The notes: a model not told the origin generated them from the sequence alone. DNA of 44,177 nt from Methanobrevibacter ruminantium (GCF_016294135.1 NZ_JAEDCO010000011.1:1-44177), one strand, 5' to 3'. Counted from the stretch's first letter, positions 1-8,976 are shown. Program-made: numbers and translations.

Positions 1-446
1 AAATAGCTGATGTCTATTTAATTCAAGAATTCTATTAATATTAGTATCTGCTTTTATCAATTAATTTATAAAATTAATTAATCAATTTATTACAAATTAC
101 AGTATAATTTAAAAAATTATAATCAATTATAAATTAACAAATTATATATCAAGAATTTATTAATTAAAATTAATTATAATTAAGCTAGTAGTAAAATTGT
201 TATTAGCTAAATCTTAATTAGGATAATTAATTTTAAATCATTACTCAAAACGAGTTTAAATAAGAAAAAATGAGGTATTATTAATTATAAATGTTTAAAA
301 CTGATTAGAAAAAACAATATTATTCATAGGATTTATGGATAAGAATCAAAGGTTTTAAATTATCATGATAGATATTGGTTATGATAACAATTCTACGAAT
401 AACTAGCCTTAAATTATCCTATTACAAAGCTCAAAGGAGGCTTATT
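1..446. other. AT-rich spacer upstream of dnaG
   Basis: No convincing gene is visible here on either strand. The sequence is extremely AT-rich with overlapping TTAATTA-type runs and short A/T inverted repeats, as is usual for spacers in this genome. The last 100 bases must hold the dnaG promoter, where several TATA-like stretches occur (for example TTTTAAATTA near 353-362), but none stands out. The ribosome binding site AAAGGAGG lies at 433-440. Confidence 0.6.
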
Positions 447-1814
447 ATGGGAAAAGGTGTAGAATTAACTACAACTAAATATCTTATTCACGCTCAAATC
501 AATGCAAACGGAATCGTAGAAAAACCTGATGTAGTAGGTGCGGTTTTCGGACAGACTGAAGGTCTTTTAAGTAACGATTTAGACTTAAGAGAACTCCAAA
601 GAACTGGAAGAATCGGAAGGATTCAAGTTATCATTCACTCAAATGGTGGACGTGCAAAAGGTGAAATCGTAATTCCATCTAGCTTAGATAGAATTGAAAC
701 TGCCATCCTTGCAGCATCCTTAGAAACCATTAACCGCGTAGGTCCTTGTGAAGCTTCTATTGAAGTTCTTAGAGTTGAAGACGTAAGAGCTGTGAAAAGA
801 CAACAAGTTATTAATCGTGCAAAAGAAATTTATATGGGCATGATGGAAACTGTCTCTCCTGAAAGCATGAAAATGATTGAAGAAATCAGAGAATCAATGA
901 GAGTTCATGAAATTTCTGAATTCGGAGCAGAAAGACTTCCTGCAGGTCCAAACGTACACACTTCCGATGCAATTATCGTTGTGGAAGGAAGAAATGATGT
1001 TTTAAATTTATTAAAATACGGAATTAAAAACACTGTCGCAGTTGAAGGAGTTAATATCCCTACCAGTGTAGCTGAATTAACTAAAAAAAGAACTGTAACT
1101 GCATTTGTTGATGGTGACCGTGGCGGAGAATTAATCTTAAAAGAACTCTTGCAAGTTGGAGATGTAGACTACATCACTAGAGCTCCAAGAGGCAAAGAAG
1201 TTGAAGATTTAGAAAAAGAAGAAGTTTTAATTGCTTTAAGGGACAAAGCTCCTACTGAACAAGTAATAAACAACCTTGATTTCAATTTAGACACTCAAGG
1301 CAAAGTGAGAAAAAGCAAAATCAACAGAACTAGCAAAACTAGTGACAGAAGAGCAAAAAACTTAGACAAATCCGATAAATTTCACGGAAACAAAAACGGC
1401 AGAACCGATCGTAAAGACAAATTCGACAGAAAAGACAGAACAGATAGAAAAAACGGTAGAAACGATCGCAGAGGAAAAGACAGAAATTCCAGAGGCCGTA
1501 GAGACAGACAAAACGACAGGATTCAAGATAGTAGAATAAAATTATTAAAGAACATGTTAAGAGAGTTAGAAGGAACTGGAAACAGTGAAATCTACGATGA
1601 TTCTTTAAACTTATTAAAAGAAACTAATGTTGAAACCCTTTACGAAGATTTAAAACAAGACAATCCTGATGCAGACACTGTTATTTTCGATGGTGTAATC
1701 AGCCAAAGATTAGTCGATATTGCATACTCCAAAGGAATCAAAACCTTAGTTGCTTTTAAATCAAGCAGAGTAATTAAAAGACCTGACAAGCTCAGATTAG
1801 TTACTTTAAACTAA
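447..1814 (+). CDS. dnaG: Archaeal DnaG-type primase (TOPRIM protein)
   Basis: This 455-residue protein matches the archaeal DnaG family, which has a TOPRIM nucleotidyl-transfer core and is linked to RNA primer synthesis and to the exosome. The start is ATG 447, six bases after AAAGGAGG; an upstream in-frame start at 375 would add 24 residues with no ribosome binding site. The TOPRIM signature is visible as VVEGRNDV (Glu near residue 180) and FVDGDRGG (Asp near 222). Residues about 289-361 form a low-complexity linker dominated by Lys, Arg, Asp and Asn (repeats of DRKD/DRK type), followed by a folded C-terminal domain of about 90 residues ending in RPDKLRLVTLN. The linker is the odd part of the protein. 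The gene is followed by a strong hairpin/T-run terminator, so it is probably transcribed alone. Confidence 0.93.
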   Translation: MGKGVELTTTKYLIHAQINANGIVEKPDVVGAVFGQTEGLLSNDLDLRELQRTGRIGRIQVIIHSNGGRAKGEIVIPSSLDRIETAILAASLETINRVGPCEASIEVLRVEDVRAVKRQQVINRAKEIYMGMMETVSPESMKMIEEIRESMRVHEISEFGAERLPAGPNVHTSDAIIVVEGRNDVLNLLKYGIKNTVAVEGVNIPTSVAELTKKRTVTAFVDGDRGGELILKELLQVGDVDYITRAPRGKEVEDLEKEEVLIALRDKAPTEQVINNLDFNLDTQGKVRKSKINRTSKTSDRRAKNLDKSDKFHGNKNGRTDRKDKFDRKDRTDRKNGRNDRRGKDRNSRGRRDRQNDRIQDSRIKLLKNMLRELEGTGNSEIYDDSLNLLKETNVETLYEDLKQDNPDADTVIFDGVISQRLVDIAYSKGIKTLVAFKSSRVIKRPDKLRLVTLN

Positions 1815-1847
1815 ATGGATTATTCGACTATTTAATTCTAAATTCAA

Positions 1848-1900
1848 ATAGAAATAAATTATTTTATTTCTATATTTTTTTCTTTTTTCTTTTTTTTTAC
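1848..1900 (+). terminator. Hairpin plus T-run terminator after dnaG
   Basis: The 11-bp arm ATAGAAATAAA (1848-1858) and its exact complement TTTATTTCTAT (1863-1873) enclose a 4-nt loop. They are followed by about 25 bases that are nearly all T. This is a textbook hairpin/U-tract terminator 34 bases after the dnaG stop codon. Confidence 0.75.
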
Positions 1901-2119
1901 AAATTTTTATAATATTAATTTCTAAAATATTAATTTTTATAATATTAATTTTTACTGATTTTATGATTCAATGAGCCAATTTTAAAAATATTTAAATAAA
2001 ACCATAAATATAATTAGGTATAACGAAGTAAATATTACTGAATAAATATAAAATAGAATTTTAAAATTATCCTAAATTTAGATTAATGGGTTTGGTAAAG
2101 ATCTAAAGAAGGAATTAAC
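1901..2119. other. AT-rich spacer between dnaG terminator and recombinase gene
   Basis: This spacer holds three imperfect copies of an ATAATATTAATTTTT-like unit (about 1905-1955), then TATA-like sequences around 1985-2015. A TAACGAAGTAAATA stretch near 2022-2035 resembles the TACGAAGTA half-site found before serA. The recombinase ribosome binding site (GAAGGA) ends about 6 bases before ATG 2120. No coding sequence is visible. Confidence 0.5.
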
Positions 2120-3118
2120 ATGAATCTTTTTACCGAGCAATTGAACTTATCAAATGAACCAATTCAAAAGTCTCCAATAAAACTGCCTGTTATCGAGGAA
2201 AATGGAGATAAGAAGCATTTGATGGAAGTGTTTGATTTTGAAAGCATGCTCGAGGACTACTTGATTGAACTGGAAATTAGAAACTATTCTGAAAATACTG
2301 TAAAGACATACAGCTCCATCATCCATAACCTAATCAATTATATGAAAAATGAGGAAAACCTATATGATGGAAAAAGATTTTTAGCTAGTTTCAGAAAGTA
2401 TATCCGTGACTTGAAAAGAGACAAGTACCTTACCCAGAATTACATTTACTTAACTACAGTCGTTTCAAAAAAATTCTTAGAATTCAATGACATCTATTTT
2501 TTAGAGGATATCAAGAATCCAAAGAGAACAAAGTCATTGCCTAAATCCTTAAATGAAAAGGAAGTGAAGGATTTGATAGAAGCTGTGGATATTGATGAAA
2601 ATGACACTCCTTTAAAACAGAAATCAAAAAGAAGAGACAAGGTTATTCTCACATTGCTTTACTCTACAGGACTTCGTATTTCAGAACTTGTAAAGCTATT
2701 GAAAAGAGACATCGATTTTGATGAAAGAACCATTAGAGTAAGAGGTAAAGGGGATAAGGACAGAATTGTCCTTTTTGATGAGCATACAAAGGAACTTCTT
2801 TTGGATTATCTTGAAGTGGATAAACAGAATTCAGAATTTATCTTTGTAAATAAAAATGGAAATAGCCTTACTCCAAGATATGTTCAGATGATGATAAAGA
2901 AATATGCAGATGAAGCAGGAATCAAAAAGAAAGTTACTCCACACGTCTTAAGACACTCATTTGCAACACATCTATTAAAGAATGGTGTGGACATTAGAGT
3001 TATTCAGCAACTTCTTGGACATTCAAGCCTTTCTACAACTCAGATTTACACCAGTGTAGACATGGATACAATAAAAACAGTATATGATCAAGCAAGGGAA
3101 CAGGAAAATAACATTTAG
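2120..3118 (+). CDS. Tyrosine recombinase, XerC/XerD (XerA) type
   Basis: This 332-residue site-specific recombinase has an N-terminal SAM-like core-binding domain (about residues 45-135) and a C-terminal catalytic domain. The full catalytic set is visible: Arg186 in TGLRISEL, Lys about 209 in GKGDKDR, His275-x-x-Arg278 in HVLRH, His301 in LLGHSS and the nucleophile Tyr310 in TQIYTSV. Archaeal XerA resolves chromosome dimers at dif, and the length and sequence fit that family better than a phage integrase. The first 45 residues are an extra leader. No flanking tRNA, direct-repeat attachment sites or cargo genes suggest a mobile element. The stop codon lies 11 bases before the chosen start of the following ATP-grasp gene, so the two are probably co-transcribed. 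Confidence 0.85.
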   Translation: MNLFTEQLNLSNEPIQKSPIKLPVIEENGDKKHLMEVFDFESMLEDYLIELEIRNYSENTVKTYSSIIHNLINYMKNEENLYDGKRFLASFRKYIRDLKRDKYLTQNYIYLTTVVSKKFLEFNDIYFLEDIKNPKRTKSLPKSLNEKEVKDLIEAVDIDENDTPLKQKSKRRDKVILTLLYSTGLRISELVKLLKRDIDFDERTIRVRGKGDKDRIVLFDEHTKELLLDYLEVDKQNSEFIFVNKNGNSLTPRYVQMMIKKYADEAGIKKKVTPHVLRHSFATHLLKNGVDIRVIQQLLGHSSLSTTQIYTSVDMDTIKTVYDQAREQENNI

Positions 3119-3129
3119 GGATGAAAAAT

Positions 3130-4365
3130 ATGGAAAATTTGCTTATTATGGGAATTGACACAAGACCAATGGTCAATTCAGCATTGAAATTGGATTACAA
3201 AACATTTTCTATAAGCTATTTTAAAACTGTAGACTTTAAAGCACCTTATGCTGAGAAACATGTTCTAGACCAGGAAAGTGCCATATCCTGTGGAAGGTTT
3301 GAAGAGAATTATTCACCTGACAAACTTCTTGAATTATCAAAAGATTTTCTTTTTCAAAATAATGATGAAGATGAAATTGATAAGATTGTACTCACCACTG
3401 GAATAAATTCAAAAAATTTTTCTGGAGAATATAAAAAATTTAGAAAAATTGTTCATGGCAATAAGAACACTGAATCTGTTGAGAATAAATTCAAGTTTTA
3501 CAAGAAACTGAAAAACAAATTTAACGTTCCACTTACATTTCAACCATCTGATGTAGGGGAATTGAATGAAATTTTACAACAATACAGCAACAACCAATTT
3601 ATTTTAAAACCCCTTCAAGGAAGGGGAGGGTTAGGAATTTTCTTGATAAATAATGAAAGTTGTGATGAATTAAAACAAGACAATGAAATTTATCAAAATA
3701 TTTCACTTGAAAACTATATACTTCAGGAATATATTGAAGGAACTAATATATCATCATCAGTATTGTCAAGTCACAATGAGAGAAAAAATTTGATCAATTC
3801 AAGATTGATAACTGAACATGACTTGGGAAATGATTCATATGAATATTCTGGAAACATTTTGCCATTGAATGAAAATAGCTTTAGAATGTTTAACGGTAAT
3901 CAAACAGAAATTAATGCAAATGAAATTAATGATGAGATGAAAAATACATCTGAAGATTTGATCAAGCAGTTCAACCTAATTGGATCAAATGGTGTTGACT
4001 ACATTTTAGATAATAATGGGGAATTGAAAATCATTGAAATCAATCCAAGGTTCCAAGGAACTTATGAACTTGTTGAAAATGTGCTTGGCATAAATCTCTT
4101 GGATGCGCACATCAAGGCTTGTGAAGGAGAAATCATCGACATTCCAAATCCAAGCCAATATTCAATCAAGAGAATCATTTATGCAAGAAAACAAGTTAGC
4201 ATAGGAAATTTGAATATTCCTAATGTATATGACATTCCATATGAAGGAGTTAAAATAGAAAAAGATCAACCCTTAGTCACCATCATCAGTTCAAGTAAGG
4301 ATTTGAAAACTGCAACTAATAATGCAAAAATAGCTGAAGAAAAAGTCTATGAGAATATTAAGTAA
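3130..4365 (+). CDS. ATP-grasp ligase, COG2232-like
   Basis: The protein has 411 residues from ATG 3130. The in-frame ATG at 3121 is possible but leaves no room for a ribosome binding site, whereas AGGG at 3117-3120 is well placed for 3130. The N-terminal third (MENLLIMGIDTRPMVNSALK) looks like a pre-ATP-grasp fold. The ATP-grasp core follows, with the nucleotide-binding Lys/Gly-rich loop in FILKPLQGRGGLGIFLI and the metal-binding EINPRFQGTYE motif. Family knowledge says such enzymes join a carboxylate to an amine or thiol through an acyl phosphate. COG2232 members are common in methanogens, but I do not know an experimentally assigned substrate. The link to the recombinase gene is positional only. 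The stop is followed by spacer and a convergent small gene. Confidence 0.7.
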   Translation: MENLLIMGIDTRPMVNSALKLDYKTFSISYFKTVDFKAPYAEKHVLDQESAISCGRFEENYSPDKLLELSKDFLFQNNDEDEIDKIVLTTGINSKNFSGEYKKFRKIVHGNKNTESVENKFKFYKKLKNKFNVPLTFQPSDVGELNEILQQYSNNQFILKPLQGRGGLGIFLINNESCDELKQDNEIYQNISLENYILQEYIEGTNISSSVLSSHNERKNLINSRLITEHDLGNDSYEYSGNILPLNENSFRMFNGNQTEINANEINDEMKNTSEDLIKQFNLIGSNGVDYILDNNGELKIIEINPRFQGTYELVENVLGINLLDAHIKACEGEIIDIPNPSQYSIKRIIYARKQVSIGNLNIPNVYDIPYEGVKIEKDQPLVTIISSSKDLKTATNNAKIAEEKVYENIK

Positions 4366-4398
4366 ATAAAAAAGCTATAAAAAAAGTAAATATTGGAA

Positions 4399-4548
4399 TT
4401 AGATTACTCCTACCAATATTAAGATAAGCATGATAGTACCAATAACCACCAAGAAAGTGGTAATTATCATAGCACCAGTAATACCCATGAATAATCTTGC
4501 CTTATTGTCAGGATCTCTTAAAAATTGATGAATTGGGTCTCTTCTCAT
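4399..4548 (-). CDS. Small membrane protein, 49 residues
   Basis: I read this ORF directly from the complement of 4399-4548; it is below the usual length cutoff. It starts with MRRDPIHQFLRDPDNKARLF, a basic cytoplasmic head, followed by one long hydrophobic helix (MGITGAMIITTFLVVIGTIM and onward) running almost to the stop. A GGTG ribosome binding site lies 6 bases before the ATG, and a TATA-like CAATATAATATATC lies at 4577-4590, about 37 bases upstream, so the gene has its own promoter. A perfect palindrome ATTGTACAAT sits at 4571-4580. I do not recognise the family. Sec61-beta and the small Mtr subunits were considered but do not match. Confidence 0.65.
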   Translation of the reverse strand: MRRDPIHQFLRDPDNKARLFMGITGAMIITTFLVVIGTIMLILILVGVI

Positions 4549-4576
4549 AATTTCACCATTTTAAAACATTATTGTA

Positions 4577-4590
4577 CAATATAATATATC
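4577..4590 (-). promoter_or_regulatory. TATA box and palindrome before the 49-residue membrane protein
   Basis: The complement of 4577-4590 reads as an archaeal TATA element centred about 37 bases upstream of the start codon. The perfect 10-bp palindrome ATTGTACAAT (4571-4580) overlaps its downstream edge, where a repressor could block transcription. This is inferred from spacing alone. Confidence 0.4.
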
Positions 4591-4706
4591 ATAAAAGGAC
4601 TTATTAAATTTTACTTAAAAAATTCCTTTTAAAAAAAAATAATTTATAATAAAAAAATAGCAATTAAAAATATAACAATGTTATAATAATCCTCTAAAAA
4701 AATTGA

Positions 4707-4778
4707 TAGTCCCGAGCGGAGTCGAACCGCCGTCTCCGGGTCCAAAGCCTAGAAGGATTACCACTACCCCACGGGACT
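4707..4778 (-). tRNA. tRNA-Gln (anticodon UUG)
   Basis: The complement folds as a 72-nt tRNA: acceptor AGTCCCG/CGGGACT, D-arm GGGT...TCCT, anticodon loop CTTTGGA giving anticodon TTG, variable AGAC, and a T-arm with the TTCGACT loop. The discriminator is A73 and CCA is not encoded. The first pair A1-U72 is the identity element that the archaeal GatDE amidotransferase uses to recognise tRNA-Gln, consistent with glutaminylation through Glu-tRNA-Gln. The anticodon stem carries one A-C mismatch. No intron is present. Confidence 0.95.
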
Positions 4779-4808
4779 ATACAACATATTATAATATGTT
4801 AAACATAA

Positions 4809-4816
4809 TATATAAA
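4809..4816 (-). promoter_or_regulatory. TATA box of tRNA-Gln
   Basis: TATATAAA on the plus strand (read TTTATATA on the transcribed strand) is centred about 34 bases upstream of the mature tRNA 5' end. That predicts transcription initiation a few bases before the tRNA. Confidence 0.6.
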
Positions 4817-5000
4817 GTTAACTGAAATTAGGATTTTTTAAGTTAAATTATTTGTAAAAATAAATTCAAAAAATTTTTAAAAATATGAAAATCGATAGAA
4901 AAACAATGCCAAAAAATAGTGAAAATGTAAAATAGTGAAAAATAGTTAAAAATTTATAAAATAAAAAAATTGAAAATAATAAAATTAAGATATAAACACA

Positions 5001-5030
5001 AATTCCATTTCAACAAGTGAAATATGAATT
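5001..5030 (-). terminator. Stem-loop terminator after atpD
   Basis: AATTC-ATTTCA and TGAAAT-GAATT arms pair around an ACAAG loop, with a small internal mismatch. In the direction of the atp operon this lies about 20 bases after the atpD stop. It is followed by strongly U-rich sequence (4860-5000), fitting the 3' end of the ATP synthase transcript. Confidence 0.5.
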
Positions 5031-5050
5031 GCATTTATTCTAAATTTTAA

Positions 5051-5740
5051 TTATTCACTTTGAGCTGCTTTTAATTGAGCTTTTGCTAAAGCTTCTGCTT
5101 CGTTTTTCTCGATAGTAGCTCTAATCATCTTCATTCTTACGAAGTTTTCCCTTTCCATCTCTTCAAGTTTCATATTAATGGACTTAATAGTAGCTTGGAA
5201 TCTAGGAATCATAATGTGTTCAAGTGAGTTTACTCTACGTTTAGTAGCTTCAATCTCATCAGCTAAAAGATAAATGGTCTTTTCGATTTCTCCCAATTCA
5301 ATAATGTATCTTAAAGCAGTTTCGAATTTCTTTGCTGCTTCGTCTAATTGAATGGAAGTGTCGGATAAACCGTATCCTCTGTCAACTAAAGTTCTTGATT
5401 CCATTTCCATATCAGCTATAGGTACGTTAACACCCATAATACTTCTTGAAGAAATATCTACTTTAACAGATTCTTTAACAGATAAAGCTGCTTTTTGAAC
5501 AGCTAAGTCCCCCATTGTAATTTGAGCTTCAGTAAGTGCTGCATAAGCTTCAGATAAATTCTTTTCAGCGTTTTCTCTAGCACCTTTAACTCTGTCCAAG
5601 ATGTCGAAGAACTCTTTAATTAAAGCATCCCTTTTTTGTTTTAACAAACTGTGACCTTTAACTGCAAGTTTTTCTCTATCTTTAAGAGCCAATAACTCCA
5701 TACGAGTAGGGTTAATACCATCAAGTATTTCTTCTGCCAT
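5051..5740 (-). CDS. atpD: A-type ATP synthase subunit D
   Basis: This 229-residue central-stalk subunit D contains long N- and C-terminal alpha-helical segments that form the antiparallel coiled coil inside the A3B3 head (MELLALKDREKLAVKGHSLL near the N-terminus, LEEMERENFVRMKMIRATIE near the C-terminus). It transmits rotation between the K ring and the catalytic head with subunit F. It is the last gene of the operon. The 93-base gap from atpB is longer than the other junctions and holds a small ATTAGA/TCTAAT inverted repeat (5804-5821). A GGAGG-type ribosome binding site precedes the ATG. Confidence 0.95.
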   Translation of the reverse strand: MAEEILDGINPTRMELLALKDREKLAVKGHSLLKQKRDALIKEFFDILDRVKGARENAEKNLSEAYAALTEAQITMGDLAVQKAALSVKESVKVDISSRSIMGVNVPIADMEMESRTLVDRGYGLSDTSIQLDEAAKKFETALRYIIELGEIEKTIYLLADEIEATKRRVNSLEHIMIPRFQATIKSINMKLEEMERENFVRMKMIRATIEKNEAEALAKAQLKAAQSE

Positions 5741-5833
5741 ACTATCCTCCTAAAGATAATATTCCTAATTAAAACTTAAATTCGTGATGAATTTAATTAA
5801 AATATTAGAATTAAATCTAATAAAGAATTAGAC

Positions 5834-7219
5834 TTATTCTGGGTAATATTTTTCAATAAATTCATCTTTTACTCTTTTAAGTTCAGTCTTAGGTAATATG
5901 GTTAATAATTTCCAACCAAGATCTAAAGTTTCAACAATACTTCTGTCTTCATCTTTAGCTTGAGTAATGAACTCATCTTCGAAAGCTTGAGCAAATGCTA
6001 AGAAACTTTGGTCCCTTTCAGTAAGAGCGTCTTCCCCTACTACTGCAACTAAGTCTCTTAAGTTACGTCCTTCTGCGTAAGCAGAATAAAGTTGGTCAGA
6101 TACACCACTGTGGTCATCACGAGTCTTATCGTCACCGATACCACCACTCATCAAACGAGATAAGGATGGAAGTACATCTACAGGTGGGTAAATACCTTTC
6201 CTGTGGATATCCCTACTGAGTACTATTTGTCCTTCAGTAATATATCCGGTTAAGTCAGGAATTGGGTGGGTAATATCGTCTTGAGGCATAACTAAGATAG
6301 GCATCTGAGTAATAGAACCTTCTTTACCTGCAATACGTCCTGCACGTTCGTAAATACCAGCTAAGTCAGTGTACATGTATCCAGGGTAACCTCTACGACC
6401 AGGCACTTCATCCCTAGCTGCGGAAATTTCCCTTAATGCTTCACAGTAGTTGGATAAGTCAGTAAGAATAACCAATACGTGCATACCAAGTTCGAATGCC
6501 ATGTATTCAGCAGTGGTTAATGCCATTTTAGGAGTAAGAATCCTTTCAATAGCAGGGTCGTCTGCCAAGTTCATGAATACAGTTACTTTTTCTAATGCTC
6601 CAGTTCTTTCGAAATCTCTCATAAAGAAGTTTGCTTCTTCGTGAGTAATACCCATAGCAGCGAAAATTACTGCGAAGTCATCGTCTGAACCTACTACTTT
6701 AGCTTGTCTTGCAATTTGAGCAGCTAAATCGTTGTGTGGTAAACCAGATCCTGAAAAGATAGGTAATTTTTGTCCTCTTACGAGGGTGTTCATTCCATCA
6801 ATAGTGGAAATACCAGTTTGGATAAACTCTGCAGGGAATTCTCTTGATGCAGGGTTCATTGGGTTACCGTTAATATCTAATTCTTTTTCTGGGATGATTT
6901 CTGGACCACCATCAATAGGTTTACCAGTACCGTCGAAGATACGACCCATCATATCTTTTGAAACACCGATTTTAGCAGTTTCACCAGTAAATCTTACTTT
7001 AGTGTTTAAGGTGTTTAAGTCAGTAGTACCTTCGAATACTTGAACAACAGCAACATCGTCTTTTACTTCTAATACTTGTCCTCTTCTGTGTTCACCGGTA
7101 GGAGCTTCGATTTCTACGATTTCGTTATAAGCTACACCTTCAACACCTTCTACTACCATCAAAGGACCAGAAACTTCAGAAACTGTTGTATATTCTCTTG
7201 TTTTAATATCAGCATTCAT
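5834..7219 (-). CDS. atpB: A-type ATP synthase subunit B (regulatory, non-catalytic)
   Basis: This 461-residue nucleotide-binding subunit B alternates with A in the A3B3 head. It has the RecA-like fold but lacks a proper P-loop; the corresponding region reads FSGSGLPHNDLAAQIARQ, as expected for the non-catalytic subunit. The family motifs GRIFDGTGKPIDGGP, VPGRRGYPGYMYTDLA and SLSRLMSGGIG are present. It follows atpA by 2 bases, so translation is coupled. Confidence 0.97.
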   Translation of the reverse strand: MNADIKTREYTTVSEVSGPLMVVEGVEGVAYNEIVEIEAPTGEHRRGQVLEVKDDVAVVQVFEGTTDLNTLNTKVRFTGETAKIGVSKDMMGRIFDGTGKPIDGGPEIIPEKELDINGNPMNPASREFPAEFIQTGISTIDGMNTLVRGQKLPIFSGSGLPHNDLAAQIARQAKVVGSDDDFAVIFAAMGITHEEANFFMRDFERTGALEKVTVFMNLADDPAIERILTPKMALTTAEYMAFELGMHVLVILTDLSNYCEALREISAARDEVPGRRGYPGYMYTDLAGIYERAGRIAGKEGSITQMPILVMPQDDITHPIPDLTGYITEGQIVLSRDIHRKGIYPPVDVLPSLSRLMSGGIGDDKTRDDHSGVSDQLYSAYAEGRNLRDLVAVVGEDALTERDQSFLAFAQAFEDEFITQAKDEDRSIVETLDLGWKLLTILPKTELKRVKDEFIEKYYPE

Positions 7220-7221
7220 TT

Positions 7222-8976
7222 TTATACCTCAGCACATTGTGTTACAACTTTTTCTTGAATTTCTTTTACTCTTGCTTCAAATTCATCTTCTGGGACGTAT
7301 TTCATTCTAGCAATGTCCTCTTTAACAGTTAAAGCTGCAATTTCTTTTACATCTGCACCACGTTCTACAGCTGCACTAGCTGCTTCGTGGAATTTAAGAA
7401 TAGTTGCTAACATACCTGCTTGTTTAGCTGGAGAACAGTAAGTGTCTACATCGTCGTATGCATTTTGTTGCAAGAAGTCTTCTCTTAACATACGGGTAGT
7501 TTCCAATACAACTTGTTCAGAATCAGGTAATGCATCAGGACCTACTAATTGTACAATTTCTTCAAGTTCTGATTCTTTTTGTAAAAGAACCATAGCTTGA
7601 TCCCTGTTTGCTCTCCATTCTTCTGAAGCGTTTTCTTGCCACCAGTTGGTAATACTTTCTACATATAAGGAGTAACTTTGTAACCAGTTGATGGAAGGGA
7701 AGTGACGTTTATCTGCAAGAGATGCATCCAATGCCCAAAATACTTTACAAATACGTAAGGTGTTTTGAGTAACAGGTTCGGATAAGTCCCCACCAGGAGG
7801 TGATACTGCTCCTACTACAGTTACGGAAGATTCTTTAGGATCTTGACCAAGAGTGATTACTCTTCCAGCTCTTTCGTAGAACTGTGCAAGTCTGGATGCT
7901 AAGTATGCTGGGTAACCTTCTTCCCCAGGCATTTCTTCTAATCTTCCTGAAATCTCCCTCATAGCTTCTGCCCATCTTGAAGTTGAGTCTGCCATGAGCG
8001 CTACGTCGTAACCTTGGTCACGGAAGTATTCTGCAATAGTAATACCAGTGTATACACATGCTTCACGAGCTGCTACTGGCATGTTGGAAGTGTTTGCAAT
8101 AAGAACAGTCCGATCCATAATTGGATTTCCAGTTTTTGGGTCAGTAAGGAATGGGAACTCGGTAAGTACTTCAGTCATTTCGTTTCCACGTTCTCCACAT
8201 CCAATATATACCACAATATCTGCATCTGCCCATTTAGCTAATTGTTGTTGTGTAACAGTTTTACCTGAACCGAAAGGACCAGGAATAGCTGCTGCCCCTC
8301 CTTTAGCTAAACAGAAGAAAGTGTCTTGTGCTCTTTGACCAGTAATAAGTGGAATATCTGGGTCCAATTTTTCTTTGTATGGACGACCTTTACGTACAGG
8401 CCATTTTTGAAGCATTTGAACTTCTTTAATTCCTTCATCAGTCTCAATTTCAGCAATAGTTTCAAGTACTGTGTATTCTGCTTTTGCAGCAATAGACTTA
8501 ATGGTACCTTCAATCATTGGTGGAACCATAATTTTTTGTAAAACAGCAGATGTTTCTTGTACTTGACCAAGTACATCTCCACCAACAACTTTGTCTCCTA
8601 CTTTAGCAATAGGTTCGAAAGTCCATTTTTTCTCTTTGTCAATAGAATCTACATCAATACCTCTAGCGATGTAATCACCAGAAATACCTTTAATAACTTC
8701 TAAAGGTCTTTGAATTCCATCAAAAATGGAACCCATTACACCAGGTCCAAGTTCTACAGACAATGGACCTCCAGTACTTTCCACTTTCTCACCAGGTTTT
8801 ACCCCAGCAGTTTCTTCGTAAACTTGAATGGTAGCGGTGTCACCTTCTAGCTCAATAATCTCACCGATAAGCTTAGCTTCACCTACTCTTACCACTTCAT
8901 ACATTTGAGTTCCTCTCATCCCATCTGCGACGATAACAGGACCTGCAATTTTAATAATATTTCCTTCATTAATCAT
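7222..8976 (-). CDS. atpA: A-type ATP synthase catalytic subunit A
   Basis: This 584-residue catalytic subunit carries the P-loop GPFGSGKT (about residues 234-241), followed by the catalytic GCGERGNEMTEVL segment and the SRWAEAMREISGRLEEMPGEEGYPAYLASRLAQFYERAG block in pieces typical of A/V-type alpha-like subunits. It includes the 'non-homologous region' insertion of A/V-type A subunits (residues about 110-200). No intein interrupts the P-loop, unlike some archaeal homologues. The start overlaps the atpF stop by 4 bases. ATP synthesis here would be driven by the membrane ion gradient made during methanogenesis. Confidence 0.98.
   Translation of the reverse strand: MINEGNIIKIAGPVIVADGMRGTQMYEVVRVGEAKLIGEIIELEGDTATIQVYEETAGVKPGEKVESTGGPLSVELGPGVMGSIFDGIQRPLEVIKGISGDYIARGIDVDSIDKEKKWTFEPIAKVGDKVVGGDVLGQVQETSAVLQKIMVPPMIEGTIKSIAAKAEYTVLETIAEIETDEGIKEVQMLQKWPVRKGRPYKEKLDPDIPLITGQRAQDTFFCLAKGGAAAIPGPFGSGKTVTQQQLAKWADADIVVYIGCGERGNEMTEVLTEFPFLTDPKTGNPIMDRTVLIANTSNMPVAAREACVYTGITIAEYFRDQGYDVALMADSTSRWAEAMREISGRLEEMPGEEGYPAYLASRLAQFYERAGRVITLGQDPKESSVTVVGAVSPPGGDLSEPVTQNTLRICKVFWALDASLADKRHFPSINWLQSYSLYVESITNWWQENASEEWRANRDQAMVLLQKESELEEIVQLVGPDALPDSEQVVLETTRMLREDFLQQNAYDDVDTYCSPAKQAGMLATILKFHEAASAAVERGADVKEIAALTVKEDIARMKYVPEDEFEARVKEIQEKVVTQCAEV

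Noticed and set aside
375..446. 24-residue N-terminal extension of DnaG from ATG 375
   Set aside because: No ribosome binding site there, while AAAGGAGG is perfectly placed for ATG 447, where the conserved protein begins.
2120..3118. Recombinase as integrase of a genomic island or virus
   Set aside because: Core genes lie on both sides, no att-like direct repeats or phage genes are seen, and the nearby tRNA-Gln is intact and separated by unrelated genes.
4399..4548. Small membrane protein as Sec61-beta or a small Mtr subunit
   Set aside because: The sequence lacks the motifs I know for those proteins; hydrophobic single-helix character alone is not enough.
6450..8541. Plus-strand open frames inside atpA and atpB
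   Set aside because: They are complementary shadows of long, clearly conserved genes, with no ribosome binding sites or recognisable products.
7222..8976. Intein in atpA
   Set aside because: The P-loop region is continuous and the length is normal for subunit A.
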